The notes beneath the pieces are model-generated. The model searched no databases. It saw nothing but the letters and a program-made list of their open reading frames with translations, and was not told where the DNA came from. A program made the position numbers and the translations under genes. 64,000 nt of DNA from Cruorifilaria tuberocauda (taxonomy: Eukaryota > Nematoda > Chromadorea > Rhabditida > Onchocercidae): NCBI GenBank assembly GCA_013365365.1, contig JABVXU010000182.1:1-64000 (forward strand), read 5' to 3'. This document shows, one piece after another, positions 61,901 to 64,000 of the stretch (position 1 is the stretch's first letter; each line of letters begins with the position of its first letter).

Positions 61901-63347
61901 AGATTCTTTACTGTCAACTTCAGAACAAGTCATGTAATCTCATCTATTCGTCATGCTATCAGTAGTTGTCAAATGTTTAGCGATTGATTGACTGCCGTAT
62001 CTCGAAATCGTTTAATCCGTTCTTTGCACAGAATTAAAATGAATTAATTAATGATGCAATAGATAATTCTTGCAAGACTTTTGAGGAGGAAAAATTTGAA
62101 TGTGCTGGAGTTGGCCTGCGAATTGATGTAGAAGACTCTGTTGCTAATCGAAAGATTGGTAGCGATGATCGTCGAAATCTTCTTAGCAAATAGCAAAGAA
62201 TATTCTCGACATTCGCATTTTTTTAATCTTTTCTGCAACTTCGTCGTTCATTTTATTAGTTTACATGAATATAACTGAAGAAATTATCAAAAGGCTGTTG
62301 TTATAGCACATTTTTTACCGCAATTCATAATTCTCAATAATTTCAGATGCACGAATTGTCAAATTTGACGAAAAATCCGACGCGACAATTGAGTGTCCAG
62401 TCTACGCCATACCTGGCGCAAATGTCACTTGGGAAAAAGAAGATGGTGAGCTACCAAGTAATGCAAGAATGGTCGGTAATAAATTAATGTAAGTTTTTTC
62501 ATTCGCTTTCATATAAAGCTGATATTTTATTACATCATAATTCGAAACTAAAAGCAAAACCAAAATTTTGGTAAATTATGAATGGATGTTGATGATTTCA
62601 GAATTCTTGAAAGTTTTACTTTACAAAGTTTTGATTCGATCTGTGCCATGATTTTAGGATCGATGAATTTGATGATGATGCTGTAGGAATGTATGTGTGT
62701 AAAGTTAATATGCGCGGCAAACAGATTGAAGGGTACGTCAGAGCAGAAATATACGGTAGGTACATTATTAATTTCAGATAAGTTAATGCTAGTTTGAAAA
62801 CGGATGACAGTTTGATTTGTTTGAATTAATTTTTAAATTTTTAAGTTCCGGATACTATAATACAAGTGTTGCTGGAGCCATCATCGGAAAGCATATCATT
62901 GGGTGATCGAGCATGGTTCGACTGTAAAGTGACTGGTGATCCGGATGCTGAAATAACTTGGACAAAAGAAGGGGAAGATGAACTACCTGACAATGCACAG
63001 GTTCCAACTTGTTTTCATTTCTCGATCATAACAATTTCATAAAGTATTTGTCGGTCTTTTGGTTAATAAAAATTGCTTGAAAAAGAAACCAGAACATTTT
63101 TTAGGTTATGGGTAATCGTTTATTATTTGTAAATGTTCGCAAAGATAACGGCGGTATCTATAAGTGTCATGCGAAAACGAAGGCTGGACCATTGGAAACA
63201 CGGAACGTGCTCAATGTTGGAACCGAAAAACGCAAGCGAAAGCGTATTTCACGTAAAAAAGAAAAACGTGCACATAAAGAGGCTGGGAATAATGCTGAGA
63301 AAATGAAGCATAGTTCTATTTTTGGCACCTGGTTCACATCTAGTTAA
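13224..63347 (+). CDS. unc-52: Perlecan / basement-membrane proteoglycan UNC-52, long form
   Basis: Perlecan is a secreted basement-membrane protein that in C. elegans anchors body-wall muscle attachments through integrin. The best model for the distal start has 49 exons and 3400 residues. Upstream exons: 13224-13432, 13844-13998, 16392-16508, 16896-17011, 17330-17552, 18791-19001, 19846-19928, 20428-20553, 25323-25457, 25878-25972, about 26207-27024, 27262-27503, 27746-28542, about 28782-29010. These join the 35 shared exons from 37792 onward (coordinates in the module entries). Every junction keeps phase and the total is a multiple of three. Domain order: signal peptide, SEA-like, LDLa repeats, Ig, cysteine-rich module, low-complexity exons, Ig, LDLa, Ig, two laminin-IV with laminin-EGF, about 12 Ig. 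Domain III matches nematode UNC-52 closely. Alternative: the exons up to 29010 form a separate LDLa gene, ending by read-through to the stop at 29049. The shared phase-1 junction argues for one gene but does not prove it. Confidence 0.75.
13999..16391 (+). other. Perlecan intron, nothing coding seen
   Basis: An AT-rich 2.4 kb intron between the SEA-like exon and the first LDLa exon. It contains a TCTCGCGAGA palindrome at 14620-14629 and several short inverted repeats. No open frame with domain character is visible on either strand. Confidence 0.6.
14620..14629. promoter_or_regulatory. TCTCGCGAGA palindrome
   Basis: A perfect 10-base palindrome inside a short G+C-richer patch of the first large perlecan intron. 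This motif is a recognised promoter element in animals, but a role here is only a guess. Confidence 0.2.
16392..17552 (+). CDS. unc-52: Perlecan exons: LDLa repeat 1 and a cysteine-less Ig domain
   Basis: Exons 16392-16508, 16896-17011 and 17330-17552. The first holds an LDLa repeat with the calcium-site signature [13 protein letters not shown]; its sixth cysteine is the first residue group of the next exon (VYCG). The rest is an Ig-like domain (strand A near [16 protein letters not shown], core Trp in [11 protein letters not shown] strand [10 protein letters not shown]). Both canonical cysteines are absent: Ser/Ala and Met occupy their places. The last exon ends at a strong CAG|gtacgg donor (17552), which is in phase with the following LDLa exon. 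An earlier AG|gtgtct donor is out of phase. Confidence 0.7.
17553..18790 (+). other. Perlecan intron
   Basis: A 1.2 kb intron between the cysteine-less Ig and LDLa repeat 2. I see no additional exon in it. Confidence 0.55.
18791..19928 (+). CDS. unc-52: Perlecan exons: LDLa repeat 2 and lustrin-type cysteine module
   Basis: Exons 18791-19001 and 19846-19928. The first starts with an LDLa repeat that departs from consensus: the acidic tail reads DVADEANC instead of DGSDE. After a linker comes CPDGSVPEF at the exon end. Joined across the phase-2 intron it continues [18 protein letters not shown] and ends GKCCK. The spacing C-P-D-G-S ... C ... CP ... C ... CC is that of the lustrin/EB-like cysteine-rich modules common in nematode secreted proteins. 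The acceptor may be 18791 or 18794; both keep frame and differ by one residue. Confidence 0.65.
20428..20553 (+). CDS. unc-52: Perlecan exon: LDLa repeat 3
   Basis: A single phase 1-1 exon with clean acceptor (ttttacag) and donor (GCG|gtacgt). It carries a full LDLa repeat: six cysteines, [17 protein letters not shown] and [10 protein letters not shown]. It is followed by the 4.8 kb intron that hosts the minus-strand acyltransferase gene. Confidence 0.85.
21195..24211 (-). CDS. hhat: MBOAT-family Hedgehog acyltransferase-like protein (HHAT type, 515 aa)
   Basis: Five minus-strand exons: 24211-23993, 23758-23508, 23057-22605, 22277-22016 and 21557-21195, giving 515 residues (human HHAT is about 493). 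MBOAT enzymes are multi-pass ER membrane O- or N-acyltransferases; HHAT palmitoylates the N terminus of Hedgehog proteins. The N terminus is cytosolic-like and basic, followed by many hydrophobic segments. Exon 4 contains WRYFDRGLY, with Asp at about 348, and [11 protein letters not shown], with His at about 388. The 40-residue spacing equals that of the HHAT catalytic-site pair (Asp339/His379 in human). Exon 3 has the charged [11 protein letters not shown] loop. The exon 3 donor is set at 22605 (GGC|gttagg): the stronger-looking donor five bases on breaks the frame. Nematodes lack a canonical Hedgehog but have Hedgehog-related proteins, so the substrate is open. A plain GUP1/HHATL-like role is the alternative. 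Confidence 0.85.
23849..23901. repeat. (TAA)n trinucleotide repeat
   Basis: About 17 uninterrupted TAA units in intron 1 of the HHAT-type gene. Read on the minus strand it yields a spurious poly-Leu frame. Confidence 0.95.
24214..24224 (-). promoter_or_regulatory. Probable trans-splice acceptor of the HHAT-type gene
   Basis: On the minus strand, cacttatag lies two bases before the tandem ATG at 24211/24208. This suggests SL trans-splicing and a start at one of these two Met codons. Confidence 0.4.
25323..25972 (+). CDS. unc-52: Perlecan exons: LDLa repeat 4 and a short EYF-linker
   Basis: Exon 25323-25457 is a phase 1-1 exon with a complete LDLa repeat ([26 protein letters not shown]). Exon 25878-25972 encodes a 31-residue helical linker beginning [14 protein letters not shown]. 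The same start (EYFVQALQQ) recurs after LDLa repeat 6 at 27746, which points to an internal duplication. The exon must end at or before the stop near 26114; the CAG|gtattc donor at 25972 gives phase 0. Confidence 0.75.
26207..27024 (+). CDS. unc-52: Perlecan exon: long Asn/Asp/Ser/Gly-rich disordered segment
   Basis: About 272 residues of hydrophilic low-complexity sequence, with segments such as [17 protein letters not shown] and [17 protein letters not shown] and several Ser-Gly pairs. It runs directly into the first cysteine and F of LDLa repeat 5 (NECSDQEFR) at the donor CCG|gtaagc. The 5' end is uncertain: the frame has a TAG at 26204, so the exon must begin after it. The tacagtag|AAA acceptor (26206) fits phase 0. 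A different frame across 26163-26648 is Met/Ile rich and is not credible. No fold can be assigned. The Ser-Gly pairs near acidic residues could carry glycosaminoglycan, which is a guess. Confidence 0.6.
27262..27503 (+). CDS. unc-52: Perlecan exon: LDLa repeats 5 (second part) and 6
   Basis: The acceptor cttttaag|T completes the codon CGT, so that LDLa 5 reads [20 protein letters not shown] and then [10 protein letters not shown]. LDLa 6 follows ([28 protein letters not shown]). LDLa 5 is cut by a phase-2 intron between its first and second cysteines. The exon ends in phase 1 at TGTG|gtatgt. Confidence 0.85.
27746..28542 (+). CDS. unc-52: Perlecan exon: EYF-linker and long Arg/Glu/Gln coiled-coil-like segment
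   Basis: About 265 residues. It opens with [19 protein letters not shown], a copy of the linker at 25878. A run dominated by E, R, K and Q follows (for example [19 protein letters not shown]) with hardly any hydrophobic residue and no Pro or Gly for long stretches. This is typical of single alpha-helix or trichohyalin-like sequence. Many dibasic and tetrabasic clusters could be proprotein-convertase sites. The donor GAG|gtaaat at 28542 (or GAG|gttagt at 28551) is phase 0. The antisense frame over the same bases is a composition shadow. Such a segment is unusual for a secreted matrix protein, and I cannot name a relative. Confidence 0.65.
28782..29010 (+). CDS. unc-52: Perlecan exon: LDLa repeat 7, last exon of the distal block
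   Basis: It contains a complete LDLa repeat ([30 protein letters not shown]) and a Pro/Lys linker [12 protein letters not shown]. It ends ACAT|gtaagt in phase 1 with a single T. That is exactly the ending of the alternative first exon at 37208, so both can splice to 37792. The acceptor used (cacgtcag, 28781) has a poor pyrimidine tract and is the weak point. Read-through would stop at 29049-29051 and could end a separate gene. Confidence 0.7.
29011..37090 (+). other. 8 kb perlecan intron and internal promoter region
   Basis: No convincing exon was found on either strand. It holds a (TG)n repeat (31895-31930), purine-rich (GA) patches near 32005-32025 and 32570-32590, and CT-rich stretches near 30290-30350. 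The last 1-2 kb should contain the promoter that drives the internal first exon at 37091. A TATAAA at 37066-37071 is too close to the ATG to be convincing. Confidence 0.5.
31895..31930. repeat. (TG)n microsatellite
   Basis: About 18 TG units inside the 8 kb perlecan intron. Confidence 0.95.
37091..63347 (+). CDS. unc-52: Perlecan UNC-52, internal-start form (2254 aa)
   Basis: This form starts at the ATG at 37091 and uses exon 37091-37208 plus the 35 shared exons. The sum is 6765 nt, exactly 2255 codons with the stop. The first exon encodes a classic signal peptide: a basic start (MRELCRPR), then a Leu-rich core, and a cleavage site near IKA|WNE. A trans-splice-like acceptor (aataatacag) lies two bases before the ATG. 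The architecture is Ig, three LDLa, Ig, laminin-EGF, laminin-IV, laminin-EGF, laminin-IV, laminin-EGF and 12 Ig. This is the layout I recall for the medium form of C. elegans UNC-52, which also begins with a leader followed directly by an Ig. Expression site and promoter strength cannot be read from the sequence. Confidence 0.85.
37792..38058 (+). CDS. unc-52: Perlecan shared exon: first Ig domain
   Basis: A phase 1-1 exon encoding a complete Ig: a strand A start ([15 protein letters not shown]), Cys in FNCRARAP, Trp in VRWTRYG, and [10 protein letters not shown]. It receives either the internal signal-peptide exon (37208) or the distal LDLa exon (29010). Confidence 0.9.
38059..40695 (+). other. 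Perlecan intron
   Basis: 2.6 kb between the first Ig and the LDLa triplet. Short open frames exist on both strands, but none has domain character or good splice sites. Confidence 0.55.
40696..41372 (+). CDS. unc-52: Perlecan shared exons: LDLa triplet (domain II)
   Basis: Exons 40696-40838 and 41124-41372 encode three LDLa repeats, each with six cysteines and the calcium-binding acidic loop ([24 protein letters not shown]). The first repeat is cut by a phase-0 intron before its last cysteine. This is the block most like C. elegans UNC-52 and identifies the gene. The segment around [19 protein letters not shown] looks nearly unchanged between the two worms, as far as I recall. Confidence 0.93.
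41532..43256 (+). CDS. unc-52: Perlecan shared exons: Ig domain and first laminin-EGF
   Basis: Exons 41532-41740, 42806-42989 and 43116-43256. The first two form one Ig split by a phase-2 intron ([17 protein letters not shown] ... [16 protein letters not shown]). It is followed by cysteine-rich laminin-EGF sequence ([17 protein letters not shown]). The third exon ends with the lead into laminin-IV (STWYRTK). The 1.07 kb intron at 41741-42805 shows nothing else coding. Confidence 0.9.
44461..45848 (+). CDS. unc-52: Perlecan shared exons: laminin-IV module 1
   Basis: Exons 44461-44628, 44887-44973, 45327-45416, 45520-45638 and 45760-45848. The module has the typical core [20 protein letters not shown], a strand containing [11 protein letters not shown], the segment [19 protein letters not shown], and exit into EGF-type CSCPPG. 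Laminin-IV (domain III) modules of perlecan are globular inserts between laminin-EGF repeats. All junction phases agree (0, 0, 0, 2, 1). Confidence 0.9.
46041..46419 (+). CDS. unc-52: Perlecan shared exon: laminin-EGF repeats and start of laminin-IV 2, GC donor
   Basis: It encodes two laminin-EGF repeats ([33 protein letters not shown]) and the beginning of the second laminin-IV module ([17 protein letters not shown] ... SPFR). The frame requires TTCAG|gcatgt at 46419/46420, so the next intron is GC-AG. The nearby GT (catgtttc) is in the wrong phase for the acceptor at 46806. Confidence 0.85.
46807..47464 (+). CDS. unc-52: Perlecan shared exons: laminin-IV module 2
   Basis: Exons 46807-47005 and 47198-47464. 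They show the laminin-IV core [19 protein letters not shown], then [16 protein letters not shown] and [19 protein letters not shown]. The second exon also has a Ser-rich stretch ([15 protein letters not shown]) and ends YEV at the laminin-EGF boundary. Confidence 0.9.
47702..48801 (+). CDS. unc-52: Perlecan shared exons: laminin-EGF array
   Basis: Exons 47702-47845, 47939-48124, 48187-48293, 48404-48490 and 48686-48801. They encode a run of laminin-EGF repeats ([70 protein letters not shown]). The exon starting 48686 uses an unusual acceptor (gaattgtag). It can end at 48801 (GAAG|gtgatc, phase 1), leading to the Ig array, or read on to a stop at 48893. Confidence 0.88.
48686..48893 (+). CDS. 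unc-52: Alternative terminal exon: short perlecan form with basic tail
   Basis: If the donor at 48801 is not used, the frame continues for another 30 codons and stops at 48893. The extra tail is rich in Arg ([19 protein letters not shown]) and ends KSHY. From the internal start this gives 1146 residues, ending after the laminin-EGF array. That matches the known short UNC-52 form of C. elegans, which stops after domain III. No canonical AATAAA is visible in the next 200 bases, so this end is plausible, not shown. Confidence 0.5.
48894..50887 (+). other. Perlecan intron with an unexplained exon pair
   Basis: A 2 kb stretch between the laminin-EGF array and the Ig array. It contains two short open segments with good splice sites (49391-49531 and 49577-49669, listed separately). 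It would also hold the 3' UTR of the short form. Confidence 0.5.
49391..49669 (+). other. Candidate CUB-like exon pair of unknown gene
   Basis: Segment 49391-49531 follows a good acceptor (aaaattttag) and ends at AAA|gtttga. Segment 49577-49669 follows ctttacag and ends at AGA|gtatgt. Both are open and phase 0, so they join. The joined peptide includes [34 protein letters not shown] and [20 protein letters not shown]. The KGFSG motif after alternating hydrophobics resembles the end of a CUB domain. It does not fit the flanking perlecan exons, which meet in phase 1. It may be a fragment of a nested gene, a pseudogene, or a chance match. Confidence 0.3.
50888..52566 (+). CDS. unc-52: Perlecan shared exons: Ig repeat 1 of domain IV
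   Basis: Exons 50888-50988 and 52368-52566 form one Ig, cut by a 1.4 kb phase-0 intron just after the first cysteine ([12 protein letters not shown] / [12 protein letters not shown] ... [12 protein letters not shown]). The first exon joins 48801 by G|CA. The intron between them shows no other exon; a hydrophobic frame near 51581-51811 is not credible. Confidence 0.88.
52979..54486 (+). CDS. unc-52: Perlecan shared exons: Ig repeats 2-4 of domain IV
   Basis: Three single-exon Ig domains, 52979-53260, 53666-53944 and 54214-54486. Each is phase 1-1 and about 93 residues long, with the pattern VDP..QTV, C.WVPG, W, LPHG and YICTA. They are clearly tandem duplicates of each other ([33 protein letters not shown]). 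Symmetric phases mean any of them can be skipped without changing the frame. The last ends AAAC|gtaagt at 54486, directly before the intron with decayed Ig exons. Confidence 0.92.
54919..55152 (+). pseudogene. Decayed perlecan Ig exon 1
   Basis: An Ig skeleton can be followed across broken frames: [10 protein letters not shown] (B-C strands, with Cys where Trp is expected), then GALYLSI, then after a one-base shift [19 protein letters not shown] and LLETDSV, then a stop two codons before a possible donor (AAAG|gtaaaa). Order, spacing and the Y.C.A motif match the neighbouring single-exon Igs. At least one frameshift and two stops make it non-functional as written. Confidence 0.55.
55939..56212 (+). 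pseudogene. Decayed perlecan Ig exon 2
   Basis: It begins after the acceptor cgttatag (55938). The body is unmistakable: [16 protein letters not shown], then [20 protein letters not shown], then [17 protein letters not shown] and SIPARINVK. The parts lie in three frames: one single-base loss between 55939 and about 55975, and a second near 56010 just before the B-strand Cys. At the expected end (AAAC) the donor GT is replaced by AG. It is therefore a broken Ig exon, either a pseudo-exon or, less likely, an assembly-error cluster. Confidence 0.7.
56741..57224 (+). pseudogene. Decayed perlecan Ig exon 3 with acidic His/Asn-rich tail
   Basis: Ig remnants appear in order: [20 protein letters not shown] and SLRWHSTIK (first Cys lost), then in another frame [18 protein letters not shown], a stop, [15 protein letters not shown], and [19 protein letters not shown]. 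After another shift, an open 56-codon stretch (57058-57224) rich in Asp, Glu, Asn and His runs to CACG|gtaact, which is phase 1 like the other Ig exons. Several frameshifts and at least two stops disable it. Confidence 0.6.
57709..57987 (+). CDS. unc-52: Perlecan shared exon: Ig repeat 5, with RGD
   Basis: A phase 1-1 Ig exon ([36 protein letters not shown]). It contains an Arg-Gly-Asp at 57849-57857 (PLRGDVV), in the loop after the C strand, where it could be exposed to integrin. Confidence 0.9.
58279..59012 (+). CDS. unc-52: Perlecan shared exons: Ig repeats 6 and 7, with a second RGD
   Basis: Exons 58279-58669 and 58849-59012. Ig 6 is complete in the first exon ([34 protein letters not shown]). 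Ig 7 starts at [17 protein letters not shown], crosses a phase-2 intron after EWLQ, and ends [15 protein letters not shown] second Arg-Gly-Asp lies at 58865-58873 (PERGDLP). Confidence 0.9.
59393..61075 (+). CDS. unc-52: Perlecan shared exons: Ig repeats 8 and 9, with GC donor
   Basis: Exons 59393-59595, 59970-60153 and 60863-61075. Ig 8 spans the first two ([28 protein letters not shown]). Ig 9 spans the second and third ([10 protein letters not shown] / [15 protein letters not shown]). The intron between them starts GC: CGAG|gcaagt at 60153/60154, an ideal GC donor, and no in-phase GT exists nearby. In Ig 9 the second Cys is replaced by Trp (GIYWVHF). The end at 61075 (ACCG|gtcatg) is chosen for phase 1. 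Confidence 0.82.
61566..61775 (+). CDS. unc-52: Perlecan shared exon: N-terminally truncated Ig repeat 10
   Basis: It encodes the second part of an Ig ([39 protein letters not shown]). The first strands and first cysteine are missing, and I found no exon for them in 61076-61565. The donor is uncertain: CCA|gtctgt at 61775 keeps phase 1 for the next exon. Without splicing the frame runs on to a stop near 61888 and ends with a hydrophobic tail. Confidence 0.65.
62347..62755 (+). CDS. unc-52: Perlecan shared exons: Ig repeat 11
   Basis: Exons 62347-62488 and 62658-62755, joined in phase 2 (AAAT|gtaagt ... attttag|G). Ig pattern: [20 protein letters not shown] and [19 protein letters not shown]. 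Confidence 0.88.
62846..63347 (+). CDS. unc-52: Perlecan terminal exons: Ig repeat 12 and polybasic tail
   Basis: Exons 62846-63000 and 63105-63347. Ig 12 ([37 protein letters not shown]) is followed by a tail rich in Lys and Arg ([20 protein letters not shown]) and a stop at 63345-63347. This should be the end of the medium form, after domain IV. A long form with laminin-G domain V would need a donor inside this exon, for example near CTCAAT|gttgga, and exons beyond the window; neither can be shown. No AATAAA is seen before 64000. Confidence 0.8.
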
Positions 63348-64000
63348 ACAAAAAGCTCTCTATCGTTCATAAAATTAAAAAAGTTCACAAGCATCCTAAA
63401 TTTTGTTTTTGTCTAATTTCTGGGGAGCAAAAAACACACTGCTTAAATTACTCTGTTATTAGTATCACCACTCTACTATCCCTATCTATACTTATCATTA
63501 TGATTACTAGAATTATTATTGTTGCTATTACTATCGCTATTACTAGTGCTAATTCTACTAATAATACTGCTACAGTTGTCGTTTACTGTGCTGCTTTTAT
63601 CTTCCTGCCAAAAAAGAAAAAATACGGAAGATATAAGTTCCTTATCTAATGAAACTTCCAAAACGCATCACAAATACGTATATTTTAGAATTTATATTCA
63701 TTAATTATCTTATTTTGAGCTGGCAAGTTTCCGGTTTTTCTCACTGAACACATCGAAATGCTTTTTCTTTTCGTTTCTTTCGAGCAGAATTAAAATTATT
63801 GGAAATTGTTTTCTTTCCCTCTCTCCGCCATAAAATATATTTTGAGCAGCAAAGATTGAAAGAAGCCTTAGGCGATATTCTTTCCAGTGATTTCGCCTAA
63901 ACCAAGTCACTGTCTCGATTACTCTCATGAAAAGATTGTTTCATTTTTTGCATTTTCCTTATCTATTCGTCCAGCAAATCAATCGTTCAACGAACCAACT
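63348..64000. other. 3' UTR or intron, nothing coding recognised
   Basis: AT-rich, with a stretch of ATTACTATT-like units near 63500-63570. Short open frames on both strands lack domain character. Confidence 0.5.

Overview
The window looks like nuclear DNA of a parasitic nematode, most likely a filarial worm (Onchocercidae). It is AT-rich, introns end in the nematode TTTCAG/TTTTAG type of acceptor, several start codons sit just behind trans-splice-like acceptors, and the largest gene is the nematode perlecan UNC-52. The species cannot be named from the sequence alone. Layout: about 0-9.9 kb is non-coding apart from microsatellites. At 9.9-10.9 kb lies a two-exon plus-strand gene for a small secreted helical protein of 125 residues. 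From 13.2 kb to 63.3 kb runs one very large plus-strand gene, the perlecan/unc-52 orthologue. A five-exon minus-strand gene of 515 residues (21.2-24.2 kb) sits inside one perlecan intron. It encodes an MBOAT-family Hedgehog acyltransferase (HHAT type), with the HHAT-type Asp and His placed exactly 40 residues apart. From memory, the C. elegans orthologues of these two genes are also neighbours (cosmid ZC101), so the arrangement may be old microsynteny. Perlecan can be assembled exon by exon with consistent intron phases. The upstream part (13.2-29.0 kb, 14 exons, about 1185 residues) has a signal peptide, a SEA-like domain, seven LDL-receptor class A (LDLa) repeats, an Ig domain without cysteines, a lustrin-type cysteine module and two long low-complexity exons. 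A second first exon at 37091-37208 encodes its own signal peptide and ends in the same phase (1, with the same last base T) as the last upstream exon. Both can therefore join the shared Ig exon at 37792. The shared part (37.8-63.3 kb, 35 exons) encodes one Ig, three LDLa, one Ig, two laminin-IV modules with laminin-EGF repeats, and about 12 Ig repeats. Predicted products are about 3400 residues (distal start) and 2254 residues (internal start). There are two plausible C-terminal stops, one after the laminin-EGF region (48893) and one after the Ig array (63347). Both end in strongly basic tails and recall the short and medium UNC-52 forms. No laminin-G domain V is visible; it may lie beyond the window. 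The most unusual region is 54.5-57.7 kb: one intron holds three consecutive decayed Ig exons with frameshifts, stops and a lost donor. They sit where C. elegans has skippable Ig cassette exons (exons 16-18, controlled by MEC-8), and splicing straight across them keeps the frame. Other notable points are two GC-AG introns, an unexplained CUB-like exon pair at 49.4-49.7 kb, a trichohyalin-like Arg/Glu exon in an extracellular protein, and a truncated Ig near 61.6 kb.
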